A stretch of 59,572 nucleotides of DNA from Prevotella sp. (GCA_022775985.1 JALFIM010000137.1:1-59572), one strand, 5' to 3'; positions 35,541 to 45,782 are shown, counted from the stretch's first letter. Made by a program: numbers and translations. The notes: generated from the letters alone by a model not told the origin.

Positions 35541-38500
35541 TTATAAGTCAACCTGTACACCGGCCGTGATGGCCTTTGTGATAGGATAGTCCTCACCACG
35601 TGTCTGCAGTGACTCAGGATCCCATGTGCTGAACTTCTTGGAGATGAAGAACAGGTTGGAGCCTGATATGTAGAAGCGTATGTTGGAGAAGTGCATCTTG
35701 CTTACGAGAGTCTTCGGCAACGTGTAGCCGATGTCGAGGTTCTTCAGACGCAGGTAGCGACCATCGCGCAGCCAGAAGGTAGACTCCTGCTGGTTGTTGT
35801 TGTTGCCACCGTAGCTCAGACGCGGATATGAGGCGTTGGGGTTCTCGGTGGCAGCAGTGCCAGAGATGTCGCGTGATATCCAGCGATCATCGAGCATACC
35901 CTTGAAGATATTGCCCCACTGGCCCTCGCTGAATGCGAACACACACTTACCTGTGAGCATGAAGTTGGACTTGCCTGCACCCTGGAAGTGGAGGTTCACG
36001 TCGAAGCCCTTGTATGCGATAGACATACCCAGACCGTAGATGAGGTTAGGACGGTTGGTAGCACCAATGGCCACGCGGTCGTTGCTGTCCACCACGCCGT
36101 CACCGTTCACGTCCTTGTACTTGATGTCACCAGGCTGCACGGTACCGAACTGCTGTGTGGGGCTGTTGCGGATGTCGTCGTAGTCCTTGAAGAGTCCCTC
36201 AGCGATGAGACCACGCACCTGATTGATGCGGTAGCCACGGTTGTTGAGGTAAGAGTACACGTTGTTCTCCTCGTCATACTCATGTATCTTACCCTTGCTG
36301 TATGTCATGTTGCCACGTACGGTGAGGTACACGTCACCGAAGCGCTGCTCATACTTGAAGTTGCCGTCGATACCCTGTGATGTGGTAGAGCCCACGTTGG
36401 CCCAGGGAGAACTCTCAAGGCCGAGGATACCGGGCAGGAAGTTGCGCTTCATATATATGCCAGTACGCTTCTCATAGAAGTAGTCGGCAGTAAGAGAGAA
36501 CTTCTGGCCGAAGAGCACGAGGTCGATACCGAGGTCGCGCTTGCGGGCCTCCTCCCATGTCACGCCTCTTGCTGCCAGTGCGGTGTAGTGAATACCGCCG
36601 TAGGCGTATGCGGAAGCCGAGTTGGCGTTGCTCCAGTTGTACTGTATATCACCGACCTTACCGACCTCACCGAGGGTGTAGAGGTACGGGAAGCGTATCT
36701 GTGTGCCGCCGTCGTACATCTTGTCGTTACCCACCTTACCGTCAGAGTAGCGTATCTTGAACATATCGAGCCAGGGAGCAGCTTTCTTCACCCAAGGCTC
36801 CTCAGACACGTTCCATGCCACAGACCATGCGGGGAAGTAGCCCCAGCGGTGACCCTTGGCGAAGTTCTCAGAACCGTTGTAGCCGAAGTTGTAGTCGATG
36901 AAGTAGCGGTCCTTGAAATTGTATGTGAACTGCGATGCGAGACCCATGTTCTTGCGAGACACGGAGTTCTTGATATCATCGCCTAAGTTCTGGGTGCTGA
37001 TGTTGGAGTCCTGTGTGAACTTCACGTTCACAGCGAACCTGTGAGCGTTGAAGAACTGGCGGTCCCAGTGGAGCAAGAGGTCGAGGAACTCACGGCGTGA
37101 GCCGTTGTTGTTGGATGTCTGGTACATGTCCACAGCATCCACAATCTTCTTATACTCTATCTCACCAGTCTCCGTATCGCGCTTGTTGGCATTGTAGAGA
37201 GCCGGCATACGGAGGTGACTGATGTTGTTGCTGTTGTATGTATCAAAGCCGAAACGGCCTGTGAAACGCAGACCCTTGGTGATGAAGTCGAGGTTCTGCT
37301 CGAGGGTCACGTTGGTCTGTATGTTGTTCTCCCAGTTCTGGTTGTAGCCGGTCTGTGTAGACGACACCCATGGGTTGAGCTGGTTGACCTGAATGTTGCC
37401 CTCATCAGGGTCAAACACCGTTTCCGATTTTGTAGGGAAGTAGCCGTTGGTGTACTGGAAAGGCTCAGACAGGGCGTTGTAGCCGAACATCTGTCCCCAA
37501 ACCTTATCATCGCCAAGGCCCGGGCTGTTGCGCTTGTTGAGGTTGCCGCCCACACCGAGCTTCAGCAAGGTGGTCTTAGTGATGTCGATATCTACGTTCA
37601 AGCGGTAGTTCCAACGGCGGTAGTTGGCGTTGGTGTTGTAGTCCTTGCGCAGAGTCTGGTCGGTCTTGTACATACCCTCATCCTCTGTGTAAGCCATAGA
37701 AGCATAGTAGCGTGCGGTCTCGCCACCACCACTGATATTGAGGTTGGCGCGGTAGCTCATGGCACCGTCCTTGAGCAGGAGGTCCTGCCAGTCTACGTTG
37801 GGATACATGTCGGGGTCGAGACCATTCTTGATGAGTTCGATCTCCACGGGCTGGTAGAGCACACCGAAGTTGCGGGTGATGCGTGCCTCATTGATGTAGT
37901 TGGCGTATGTGGTACCGTCAACAAACTCAGGAGTGATGGTACGAGTGTTGTACGAAGTCTCAAACTTACCGTTGATTTTCACCTTACCGGCCTTACCGTG
38001 CTTGGTAGTGATAAGGATTACACCGTTGGCACCCTTGGAACCGTAGATAGCGGTGGCAGAGGCATCCTTCAGTACTGAGAACGACTCGATATCCTCAATG
38101 TTGATATCATCGATATTGTCGCGCTCGAAACCATCAACGAGAATGTAGGCAGAGTTTCCTGCTCCGAACGTGGACATACCACGAATCCAGAACTCAGAGG
38201 TGTTCTTACCAGGCTGACCAGATGACTGGAAAGCCATGATACCCGGCACGTTACCGGCGAGGGTGTTGGTGAGGTTTGAAGTGCTGTAATGCTTCAGGTC
38301 GCCCATCTCCACATTAGAGATAGCACCCGTCACGGTGAGCTTCTTCTGAGTACCCATGGCCGTAACCACCACGTCGTCGAGTGCGTTGGCCTTGTCCTCC
38401 TCCAGCTTGATGTTGATGACACTCTTGTCGCCCTTGAGCACCACCTCCTGTGTGGAGAATCCCACATAGGAGAACACGAGTGTCTGGTATTCCTTTGCCT

Positions 38501-38690
38501 TGATTTTGTACTGACCATCGATGTTGGTGATAGCACCCAGGCCGGCAACGTCCTTTACGGTGACGCTGGCTCCTACGAGAGGCTCACCCGTGGCATCGGT
38601 GACAGTACCTGAAATCGACATTTCCTTCTGTGCCAAGGCATTGACGGCAACGCCCAGGAACAGGAATATGATAAACAAATACTTTTTCAT
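35541..38690 (-). CDS. SusC/RagA family TonB-dependent outer-membrane transporter
   Basis: A 1049-residue transporter with a signal peptide (…GVAVNALAQ), an N-terminal CarboxypepD_reg-like domain (MSISGTVTDATGEPLVGASVTVKD), a TonB box-like DDVVVTAMG near residue 104, the plug domain and a beta-barrel ending '…AGVQVDL'. It lies 21 bp after the IPT/TIG lipoprotein gene and 25 bp before SusD, so the four genes from 40502 to 32356 form one operon. Confidence 0.95.
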   Translation of the reverse strand: MKKYLFIIFLFLGVAVNALAQKEMSISGTVTDATGEPLVGASVTVKDVAGLGAITNIDGQYKIKAKEYQTLVFSYVGFSTQEVVLKGDKSVINIKLEEDKANALDDVVVTAMGTQKKLTVTGAISNVEMGDLKHYSTSNLTNTLAGNVPGIMAFQSSGQPGKNTSEFWIRGMSTFGAGNSAYILVDGFERDNIDDINIEDIESFSVLKDASATAIYGSKGANGVILITTKHGKAGKVKINGKFETSYNTRTITPEFVDGTTYANYINEARITRNFGVLYQPVEIELIKNGLDPDMYPNVDWQDLLLKDGAMSYRANLNISGGGETARYYASMAYTEDEGMYKTDQTLRKDYNTNANYRRWNYRLNVDIDITKTTLLKLGVGGNLNKRNSPGLGDDKVWGQMFGYNALSEPFQYTNGYFPTKSETVFDPDEGNIQVNQLNPWVSSTQTGYNQNWENNIQTNVTLEQNLDFITKGLRFTGRFGFDTYNSNNISHLRMPALYNANKRDTETGEIEYKKIVDAVDMYQTSNNNGSRREFLDLLLHWDRQFFNAHRFAVNVKFTQDSNISTQNLGDDIKNSVSRKNMGLASQFTYNFKDRYFIDYNFGYNGSENFAKGHRWGYFPAWSVAWNVSEEPWVKKAAPWLDMFKIRYSDGKVGNDKMYDGGTQIRFPYLYTLGEVGKVGDIQYNWSNANSASAYAYGGIHYTALAARGVTWEEARKRDLGIDLVLFGQKFSLTADYFYEKRTGIYMKRNFLPGILGLESSPWANVGSTTSQGIDGNFKYEQRFGDVYLTVRGNMTYSKGKIHEYDEENNVYSYLNNRGYRINQVRGLIAEGLFKDYDDIRNSPTQQFGTVQPGDIKYKDVNGDGVVDSNDRVAIGATNRPNLIYGLGMSIAYKGFDVNLHFQGAGKSNFMLTGKCVFAFSEGQWGNIFKGMLDDRWISRDISGTAATENPNASYPRLSYGGNNNNQQESTFWLRDGRYLRLKNLDIGYTLPKTLVSKMHFSNIRFYISGSNLFFISKKFSTWDPESLQTRGEDYPITKAITAGVQVDL

Positions 38691-38711
38691 AAAATCTGTT
38701 GTTTAGCAGTT

Positions 38712-40502
38712 CTACTTAACGTTGGCTGTTGCCGCAGTCTGCTCCTCAGACGGCTCCAACGGTATTTCCTCCTCCTCTGAAGAGTTGTCCTCCATAGTGA
38801 TGGTACGGATGCAACGGTTCATGGTGTCGAGGATATAGAAGATAAGAGTGTTCTCGCCTGTGATGGCATCCTTGTGTACATCGTTCACGAGACCCGTGCA
38901 ACGGTTGAAACGTGCCACGTCGCGGAGCTCACCATTCTCAGAGCCCTCGGTCTTGCCGTCGGCATGAGTAGCCGAAGAACCACCAGCGTATGTGGTGAGG
39001 ATGCCCTCGGGAGTGAGGTAGCGCAGTGCGTTGTTGCGGCTGTCGCAGAAGTAGAAGTCATATACATCGTCACGGCCTTCCTCCACGTACTTGTCGTTCT
39101 TGACGAAGGTGCCCTGGTATGGACGACGCATGGTAGAACTCTTACCCACACCATCGGTGAAGCCCTCTGTCTTCATCTGGCCTGCCACCTGATAAGGAGG
39201 AGCGAAGCTGTGAGTAGCCTCATTATAGTCGGTACGGAGTATGTAGTGCTGGTTGATAACCACGATATAGGCATACTTTCCAGAAGGATGGATGTCTATC
39301 TGGAACTCCCAGCCAGTATCCTGCACAGTGTAGAGTTTCTGGAACGCGCCAGTACCCGTAGACTCGCCAGTGTTGGGGTCGTAGAGGTTATCTTTGGCGT
39401 AGGGATTCCATGTAGCAGAGCCTGCGCTTACGGCGTTGGCCTCCACAGTGTCCCAGTACTTGTTCATGTCAAGGCGCAGCACCTCACCATTGGTGTAGCT
39501 GGTGAAGTATATCTCACCGTTGGGGTGAACGGATGCACCGTTGCACTGACGGTAGCAAGCGAGCTGGCGGACAGAAGAGTTGGCACTGAACTCGCCCTCA
39601 GAGTCACGGTCTACGATATACACAGAGTGTGCGCGGTAGTTGTTGTCGTTGTTGTCGGCAGCGAGGATGAGGTGCTCCTTCCAGTGCTTCTGGCGTGCGG
39701 TAGCATTAGCCTCCCACTGTGCGTCAGAGCGCACGGCCACAGTCTTTTCTGTCTCCAGACCTGTCTCCTCGTCCACCACGGTCTTTGTCTCGGTGAGCAC
39801 GTTGCCGTCCTCATCGTATGCGAACGGGTCAACGATGAAGTCGATGGTACGCAGACGCTCGTTGTTGAACTTGCTCAGAGGTATGATGGTCTTCACTGTA
39901 CGCTCCTTGAGGTCAAGAATCTGTATACCGTGTGCCACCTGACCGTATGTAGGCTCCTGGTCGTACACGATGAAGAGCTGGTTGTGGTCGTAGGGTGAGA
40001 ACTGCATCACACCGTCGTTGCGGAAACCTGTACAGGTCTCGAACGAACCGTCGTTCCATCCCTGGTCGTCACGCTCGTTCTTGTAACCACAGAGTGTACC
40101 TACCACCATCTTGCGCTCGTAGTTGAACTTCTCGGCAGCCTCGGCAGTCTGTACTCCCATCTTGTCGTTGCCGACAGAGAGGTTTATCTCGCCCGTGAAA
40201 GCCTTGGAAGGCACGTAGCAATAGATGTTTGTGTTGTTGGCACTGACAACAATAGCCTTCTTACCACCGATGGTAAGATTGATGAGGGAGGTGTCGTTAC
40301 CGAAATTCTCTCCCTGAAGCACAAGTTGTTGTCCTACACTACCCGACTTCGGAACGAAGTCAGTAATCTTAACAGACTTTGACGGGTCAAAGCTGCCTCC
40401 GCTTTCTACCTTGTCGTCGCTACATGAGACGAGGCAACAAGTCAGAAAAGCGAGCATCAGGCCGAAGAAGCCGAGATGCCTTGTCGCATAGTTTTTAAAC
40501 AT
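38712..40502 (-). CDS. IPT/TIG-domain lipoprotein with NHL-like propeller
   Basis: A 596-residue lipoprotein (ATG at 40502; lipobox LVSC). Residues ~40-120 form an IPT/TIG immunoglobulin-like domain ('KITDFVPKSGSVGQQLVLQGENFGNDTSLINLTIGGKKA'). The rest shows repeated blade-like stretches ('GEIYFTSYTNGEVLRLDM', 'DIHPSGKYAYIVVINQHYILRT', 'YDFYFCDSRNNALRYLTPEGILTTYAGG', 'FYILDTMNRCIRTIT') of an NHL-type beta-propeller. In PULs such proteins often serve as surface glycan-binding proteins; no catalytic motif is seen. It is the first gene of this Sus-type operon. Confidence 0.8.
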   Translation of the reverse strand: MFKNYATRHLGFFGLMLAFLTCCLVSCSDDKVESGGSFDPSKSVKITDFVPKSGSVGQQLVLQGENFGNDTSLINLTIGGKKAIVVSANNTNIYCYVPSKAFTGEINLSVGNDKMGVQTAEAAEKFNYERKMVVGTLCGYKNERDDQGWNDGSFETCTGFRNDGVMQFSPYDHNQLFIVYDQEPTYGQVAHGIQILDLKERTVKTIIPLSKFNNERLRTIDFIVDPFAYDEDGNVLTETKTVVDEETGLETEKTVAVRSDAQWEANATARQKHWKEHLILAADNNDNNYRAHSVYIVDRDSEGEFSANSSVRQLACYRQCNGASVHPNGEIYFTSYTNGEVLRLDMNKYWDTVEANAVSAGSATWNPYAKDNLYDPNTGESTGTGAFQKLYTVQDTGWEFQIDIHPSGKYAYIVVINQHYILRTDYNEATHSFAPPYQVAGQMKTEGFTDGVGKSSTMRRPYQGTFVKNDKYVEEGRDDVYDFYFCDSRNNALRYLTPEGILTTYAGGSSATHADGKTEGSENGELRDVARFNRCTGLVNDVHKDAITGENTLIFYILDTMNRCIRTITMEDNSSEEEEIPLEPSEEQTAATANVK

Positions 40503-40694
40503 GTTTGTAAAATTGATATAAGGATTGTTATTAATATAAATTGGATAACTAACTCTCAAGTCACCTATTATATATAAGGTACAGACAATAATATATATAT
40601 GAGGTATGAGGAGTAGGCCGCAAGGCCATCTCCTCACACCACTATCTATATGTCATGCCGTACTGTGTGCATAGCAGTATCTGCGGATAAGCCA

Positions 40695-43211
40695 TTACTT
40701 GCCCTGGCACACCTTGTCGGCGAGGACTTTCATCCAGAAGCCGCCAATCACCGAGCGGGCCTTGAAGCCCACCATCTTGCCAGACTTGGTCTCGTACCAG
40801 TCGCTGGTCGGAACGCGAGACTCGGTCTCATTCATGTAGTCGTAGATAGGATCTACGAACTTCAGGAATGTCTTGGTGTCGGGAGCCATGGCTGCCGTCC
40901 ACATAATCCAGTCGTTCTTGGTGTACTCCTTGCGGCTGTCGAGAGGCAGACCATACTTGTTCTGCTTGCCCAGGTAGTAGTTTATCTCCTTGCCCATGGC
41001 GTTGTTGGGGAAGATGTTGATGTTCCACAGCTTGTCCCATACCATGTTGTACTTCTGGCTCCATGTATTGCTGCGGTCGAATGCCAGACGGTAGTGGTCG
41101 CCCTCACGTGCGTCCTGCTCCCACTTGGCGGCCATAGCCTTAGCCTTGGCCATGTACTTGTCGGCCTCAGCCACGTCGCCCTTGAGGCGTGCCATCTCGG
41201 CGAAACCGGCTACACCCATGATAGCCTTGATGGAGAGGTTGCAGTTGTGTGCCCAATGGCCGGCGAAGTCGTCGGTGCAGAGCTGGTTGGAAGGATCCTG
41301 ACCATTCTCCACGAGATAGTCTGTCCATGTCTTGAGGATGTCCCAGTACTTGTTCACGTAGCTGGTGTTGCCCTCTATCTTGCTTATCATGGCGGCAAGG
41401 GTAATCATGTTGCCGGCCTCCTCCAGAGGCATGTCACCGCCATACACCTGCGCATTGGCACGGGGATACTGTCCGAGGTCGTGGGCAGCGAAAGGCTTAG
41501 TCCAGCGGCCAGAGTAGCTGTACTCGAATATAGAGGTCATCATGCCCTTCTGCAGGTCGGGGTTGTAGACCAGGAAGAGGGGGGCCTCAGGATAAGTGAG
41601 GTCTACGGTGTTGACACAACCGTTGGAGTTATTCTCCTTGGAGAAGAACAGCAGGTTGCCGTCCTTGTCCTCAAACAGCTTGTGAGCTGCGATGACGTGA
41701 CGGTATGCGCCAGAGAGAATCTCTGCATACTTCACGCTGCCCGAAGCCACACCGTCATCGTATATCATCTTGTCGAACGCACGGCAGCGTGACATGATAG
41801 AAGAGTAGTTGCGGTCGAGCTTGTCAAACTGGTCGAAGATGGTGACCTTGCCACCGTGCGCCCAGTAGCCCTTGTAGCGGTTGTAGAAGTACTCTATGTC
41901 CTCTATCTCGTCGTAGCCGATGAGCGCGTAGCTCGATGCGCTGCCAGTCACCGTACCGAAGTTGTGTACGTAGGCGAGCGTAGGCATGGTAGAGGGCTTG
42001 CGGCTTACTATCTCCTTCTTGCTGAGGGGCAGAGAGCCGTTGGCGAAGAAGGCGGCCTTGATGTCGTTGTCAGAAGCGAGGCTCACGGTACCGTTGATAG
42101 CCGGCAGGTAGAGATAGCCCCAGTCTATGCAGATGCCGTCGCCGGTCTTTGCGAGGATGGGCTGGTCTACGGTACCGGTCTTCACATACTTCACTCCATT
42201 CTCTATGACGGTAGACGACACTGTGGGCTGGCTGCTCTTGTCAACACCTATCAGCGGGCTTGCGCCAAGATAGAACTGCACGTCATGAGCCTTCTTGTCT
42301 GTAGAGCGCACCTGATAAGATATGTAGTTGACGGGAGAGGAGAGCAGGTCGTAGTCGTCGATGAGCATAGGAGCCGTGAACACTACGTCGAGCTCTACCG
42401 GGCCGCAAGTGAATGTATAGTATGTGCTTGTGGCGAGCACGCTCACCGACTTCTGCTGTGCCGTGAGCACCGAGGCATTGCTGAGAGCCACGTTCTTGAA
42501 GAGTCCGAAGTCGGTGTAGGCACCACCTGTGGTGTTGTGGCAGTGAGAGGCGATGACGTTCTTGCCGGGCTTGAGGAGTTTCTTCAGGTCGCCGTCGAGA
42601 TGCAGCTTCACGCCCTCGCGCCAAGTCTCGCCGGTGTCAGCCACCTTGGTGCCGTTGATGAATATCTCGAACACGTCGTCATGAGAATACACGAGGTAGA
42701 GGTCGTTCTTGAGGTCCTCTGCCGTAACGTCAACCACACGACGCACGTAGAGGTCGGAGTTGGTCTCGCTCCAGCGAGTGCGCACATAGTTGAGGTCGGG
42801 AGAGCCGAAAGCAGCCTCACCGTCTTTCCAAGAGCTGTCGTTGAAGCCTTCCTTCTGCCATCCTGCACCGGGATTGGTGCGTGTGTACTTTGCCTTCCAA
42901 GCCTCCTCTGATGCCATGGGGGCGATGCTCTCAAGGCTGGTCTTCTCCTTGGCACCCATGAAGCGGTATGTCTTGCCGTCTACACGGAGCAGACCCTCAA
43001 GGGGTTTCTCATCGTTGGTCCAGTGGCGTGTGTCACCATCGGTGAGCTTGTCATAGGGCGACCATATAGAGAAATATGGGTCTGACACGACAAGAGGCAC
43101 AGAGGGAAGTCTGAGACTTGTCGCCTTGTAAGGTTTGAACGTCTCTGGTGTCTGCGCGTTGGCTGTGAACGCAGCAGCGAACAGAGCGATTGACATTAAA
43201 AATTTTCTCAT
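40695..43211 (-). CDS. Glutaminase-like/DUF4965 family secreted protein
   Basis: An 838-residue protein with a cleavable signal peptide (MRKFLMSIALFAAAFTANA). Its order fits DUF4964 - DUF5127 - DUF4965 - DUF1793: 'LRLPSVPLVVSDPYFSIWSPYDKLTDGDTRHW' near the N-terminus, and a six-hairpin-like barrel with 'NSNGCVNTVDLTYPEAPLFLVYNP', 'FAAHDLGQYPRANAQVYGG' and 'DDFAGHWAHNCNLSIKAIMG'. A jelly-roll insert (~110-220, '…VYSHDDVFEIFINGTKVADTG…') breaks up the N-terminal domain. The family is named after fungal glutaminase A, but in Bacteroidetes it lies among glycosidases, and a carbohydrate-active role is plausible. Confidence 0.78.
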   Translation of the reverse strand: MRKFLMSIALFAAAFTANAQTPETFKPYKATSLRLPSVPLVVSDPYFSIWSPYDKLTDGDTRHWTNDEKPLEGLLRVDGKTYRFMGAKEKTSLESIAPMASEEAWKAKYTRTNPGAGWQKEGFNDSSWKDGEAAFGSPDLNYVRTRWSETNSDLYVRRVVDVTAEDLKNDLYLVYSHDDVFEIFINGTKVADTGETWREGVKLHLDGDLKKLLKPGKNVIASHCHNTTGGAYTDFGLFKNVALSNASVLTAQQKSVSVLATSTYYTFTCGPVELDVVFTAPMLIDDYDLLSSPVNYISYQVRSTDKKAHDVQFYLGASPLIGVDKSSQPTVSSTVIENGVKYVKTGTVDQPILAKTGDGICIDWGYLYLPAINGTVSLASDNDIKAAFFANGSLPLSKKEIVSRKPSTMPTLAYVHNFGTVTGSASSYALIGYDEIEDIEYFYNRYKGYWAHGGKVTIFDQFDKLDRNYSSIMSRCRAFDKMIYDDGVASGSVKYAEILSGAYRHVIAAHKLFEDKDGNLLFFSKENNSNGCVNTVDLTYPEAPLFLVYNPDLQKGMMTSIFEYSYSGRWTKPFAAHDLGQYPRANAQVYGGDMPLEEAGNMITLAAMISKIEGNTSYVNKYWDILKTWTDYLVENGQDPSNQLCTDDFAGHWAHNCNLSIKAIMGVAGFAEMARLKGDVAEADKYMAKAKAMAAKWEQDAREGDHYRLAFDRSNTWSQKYNMVWDKLWNINIFPNNAMGKEINYYLGKQNKYGLPLDSRKEYTKNDWIMWTAAMAPDTKTFLKFVDPIYDYMNETESRVPTSDWYETKSGKMVGFKARSVIGGFWMKVLADKVCQGK

Positions 43212-43389
43212 TTCAAATTCAATAGTTAATATAATAGCTTATTTTGATTCTTCGCACCGAAATTTTGATATTGTTATCATCCTGTCAACAATCTTCTGTC
43301 TTAAAAAGACAGCATACCTATTGGTATATATAGATGCGTGATTGAAATATTTTCAGATATCGTGATTCGTTTTTGATTGTTTACAATTG

Positions 43390-43397
43390 CAAAGTAA
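43390..43397 (-). promoter_or_regulatory. -7-like box of the DUF4965 gene
   Basis: TTACTTTG on the minus strand, one base off TAnnTTTG, about 180 bp upstream of the ATG. It is the only candidate in this gap on this strand. Confidence 0.3.
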
Positions 43398-43534
43398 CTA
43401 AAAATATATGAAAGATGAAAGAATTTGTACACTAAATATTATCATAAATCAAGGTTTGAACAGAATTTTCTATTGAAAGACTTAAAAAATAATAAAAAAG
43501 ATAGCGGTAACTGACGACAGGGCATAAAAAAACG

Positions 43535-43542
43535 TACCTTTG
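43535..43542 (+). promoter_or_regulatory. -7 promoter box of the GH43-like gene
   Basis: TACCTTTG, a full TAnnTTTG match, gives a leader of about 125 nt before the ATG at 43674. Confidence 0.5.
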
Positions 43543-43673
43543 TATATAATGTCAGGGCCGTGAGCGAAACGCCTCACCACATACCCGAACGACTAACCAC
43601 ACACTGGCAGGACTGCACTGGCACCTGTACGATACTGGTGGCCGAGACAATTGCCAATTAAACAAAAGCTACA

Positions 43674-44693
43674 ATGGAGATGAAAAGAACCATTATGATG
43701 TACATCATAACCGTCATGGCGGCATGCGGAATACTGATGTCGTGCGACAAGAAGCCGGCAGACACCTTGCTATTCTCTGTGGCCAACTACCCATACGCCA
43801 TACGCCACAACGACACATATTATTATATGATGCAGGACAGGTCGCAAGGCATAACGCTCTATGCCACGAAAGACCTCAGGCTCCTCGCCACTGCGGAAAG
43901 AAGAATATATGGACTCCCCACCGACAGTGCATGCCGCGAGCATATATGGTCACCCGAGATACACTTCATTGGCAACAAGTGGTACGTGTACTTCGAGGCC
44001 GACGACGGCAACACCGACAACCACCAAATATACGTCATAGAGAACGCCTCTGCTGACCCTATGAAGGGGACGTTCAAAATGAAGGGTGTGCTGCGCACCA
44101 ACTCCGAATGGAACTGGGGCATACATCCCTCCACATTCATCTGCGGCGGCAAGCAGTACCTCGTATGGTCGGGGTGGCCATACCGCCGCAACGAAGCCGA
44201 GACCCAGTGCATATACATAGCATCAATGTCAAATCCGTGGACTGTGAGTTCCGAACGCCACATGATATCACAGCCCACATACGAGTGGGAACGCCAGTGG
44301 ATTAACCCCGACGGCACCCGCTCCGCCTACCCCATATACGTGAACGAGAACCCCGAGCCCGTGCTGTCGCCCGACGGCAAGCGCGTGTACGTGTTCTACT
44401 CCGCCAGCGGATGCTGGACTCTATACAGCTGCCTTGGCATGGTGTACGCCGACACATCCTCCGACTTGCTTGACCCTAAGTCGTGGCACAAGTCCAAGGA
44501 GCCGATATTCAACGCATCGCCCAACGACAGCATATTCTCGCCAAACAACATCAGCGTGGTAAGCTCCGGCGACGACGCACACCCTTACTTCCTGTATGAG
44601 AAGAAAGCCGTGAACAAGAACAACGAGATAATAGGCGAGATAAGGCTGAAAACCATTGACTGGAAAGACCTGAAGGTTGCCGCGCCCCAATAG
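43674..44693 (+). CDS. GH43-like lipoprotein
   Basis: A 339-residue lipoprotein (lipobox LMSC; the ATG at 43680 is an equally good start). The five-bladed propeller pattern of GH43 is visible: 'YPYAIRHNDTYYYMM' (blade 1), 'HIWSPEIHFIGNKWYVYFEAD' with the modulating Asp region, 'WGIHPSTFICGGKQYLVWSGW', and 'NENPEPVLSPDGKRVYVFYSASG' with a candidate general-acid Glu. The usual catalytic-base 'DP' in blade 1 appears as NYP, so the enzyme may be inactive or act on an unusual substrate. Subfamily cannot be fixed. It is divergent from the DUF4965 gene. Confidence 0.7.
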   Translation: MEMKRTIMMYIITVMAACGILMSCDKKPADTLLFSVANYPYAIRHNDTYYYMMQDRSQGITLYATKDLRLLATAERRIYGLPTDSACREHIWSPEIHFIGNKWYVYFEADDGNTDNHQIYVIENASADPMKGTFKMKGVLRTNSEWNWGIHPSTFICGGKQYLVWSGWPYRRNEAETQCIYIASMSNPWTVSSERHMISQPTYEWERQWINPDGTRSAYPIYVNENPEPVLSPDGKRVYVFYSASGCWTLYSCLGMVYADTSSDLLDPKSWHKSKEPIFNASPNDSIFSPNNISVVSSGDDAHPYFLYEKKAVNKNNEIIGEIRLKTIDWKDLKVAAPQ

Positions 44694-45000
44694 AGTATGC
44701 TAAACAATTGATATATAGCTATTTTTTTTGAACCTCTACCCCCAAACTTCGATTCAGGCGCAAGCCTGCCTTCGCTCTGCATCGTGTCTCCCCCCTCGTA
44801 AGTCGTGACTTTCGACAATATGCCGAGGGCACCACACGGAGTGAGGACAGCACAGAGGCGGCTGGGCTTGGCGGTGTCTGGCATACCTGCTCCACCCATT
44901 AGACACGCCATACCCAACCGAGTACCACAGCACTACATGAGAGGGCGCAAGGGCGAAACGTATATAAAATAAGGTAAGGAAGGAAGAAAAGACAAAATAT
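44694..45000. other. Non-coding stretch between the GH43-like gene and hicA
   Basis: A 110-codon open frame exists on the minus strand, but it has no recognisable domain and overlaps the end of the GH43-like gene. GC-rich patches from 44750 to 44950 may be a degraded sequence of unknown origin. Confidence 0.3.
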
Positions 45001-45055
45001 ACTACGAAAAAGTTATATAAAAAGATTGATATATAACGTTTTTGTAGTACCTTTG
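45001..45055 (+). promoter_or_regulatory. hicAB promoter and probable HicB operator
   Basis: ACTACGAAAAAGTTATATA (45001-45019) and TATATAACGTTTTTGTAGT (45030-45048) are inverted repeats with 17 of 19 positions pairing. The right arm runs into the -7 box TACCTTTG at 45048-45055. Autorepression by HicB binding here is inferred from the position and from HicB's C-terminal helix-turn-helix-like domain. Confidence 0.6.
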
Positions 45056-45097
45056 CAGTGAGTCAATAAAACAAGTGTTTAATCAATCAAAAATAAA

Positions 45098-45280
45098 ATG
45101 AAATGGAATGAGTTAAAGAAACAAGCGTTAAAACATGGGTTTCAGTTCGTGAGGCACGGCAAAGAACATGATGAATACTACAACCCAGAAACAGGCGTTA
45201 CCGTGCAATTAGAAAGACATGGGAGCCAAGAAGTACGCAAGGGCTTGGCCGCCAGACTTAAAAAGCAAATCGGATTTTAA
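45098..45280 (+). CDS. hicA: HicA-type mRNA interferase toxin
   Basis: A 60-residue protein with the compact HicA double-stranded-RNA-binding-like fold: 'KWNELKKQALKHGFQFVRHGKEHDEYYNPETGVTVQLERHGSQEVRKGLAARLKKQIGF'-type layout with the catalytic-region histidine in RHGKEHDEYY. HicA cuts mRNA in a ribosome-independent manner when free of HicB. It is followed 58 bp later by hicB. Confidence 0.88.
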   Translation: MKWNELKKQALKHGFQFVRHGKEHDEYYNPETGVTVQLERHGSQEVRKGLAARLKKQIGF

Positions 45281-45338
45281 CAACAAGGGCGATGTAGCGG
45301 CACCACATCCCCTCGTCTTTATCAATAGATAAAAGAAA

Positions 45339-45752
45339 ATGGCAGATAAAAATTTTATTGTGACGATCGAGAAAGACAGCGACGGCACATTCATTGCGTA
45401 TAACGTGGATGAAAGCCCTTACACCCTGATAGGGCGTGGTGGCACGGTGAAAGAAGCCAAGGCAGATTTTATGAACTCAATGCAGGAAGTAAAGGCAAGC
45501 GAGGAGGAAAGAGAGGGCGCAGCCGCTCCCATTCTGTCGGCTGCTCCTGTATTCAAGTTTGACTTGTCATCATTGTTTGAATATTATTCGATGCTGAACG
45601 TGAGCGCATTTGCCCGCTATCTCGGCATTAATGAGACTTTGATGCGCCAATACAAGAAAGGTAATACATACATTTCCGATGCGCAGTTACAGAAGATAGA
45701 AAACGGCATGCACCAGTTAGGGGCGGACTTCCTCGGGCTTCGGCTCGTGTAG
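45339..45752 (+). CDS. hicB: HicB-type antitoxin
   Basis: A 137-residue antitoxin. The N-terminal half (NFIVTIEKDSDGTFIAYNVDE…GRGGTVKEAKADFMNSMQEV) is the RNase H-like HicB fold that blocks the HicA active site. The C-terminal half (FARYLGINETLMRQYKKGNTYISDAQLQKIENGMHQLG) is helix-turn-helix-like and should bind the operator at 45001-45048. A strong terminator follows. Confidence 0.87.
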   Translation: MADKNFIVTIEKDSDGTFIAYNVDESPYTLIGRGGTVKEAKADFMNSMQEVKASEEEREGAAAPILSAAPVFKFDLSSLFEYYSMLNVSAFARYLGINETLMRQYKKGNTYISDAQLQKIENGMHQLGADFLGLRLV

Positions 45753-45782
45753 GGGTTGCATCCTTCTTTTCATTTCATTTTA

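Noticed and set aside
44585..44917. 110-codon minus-strand frame after the GH43-like gene
   Set aside because: It overlaps the end of a clear gene, has no domain, and no promoter or plausible start context.
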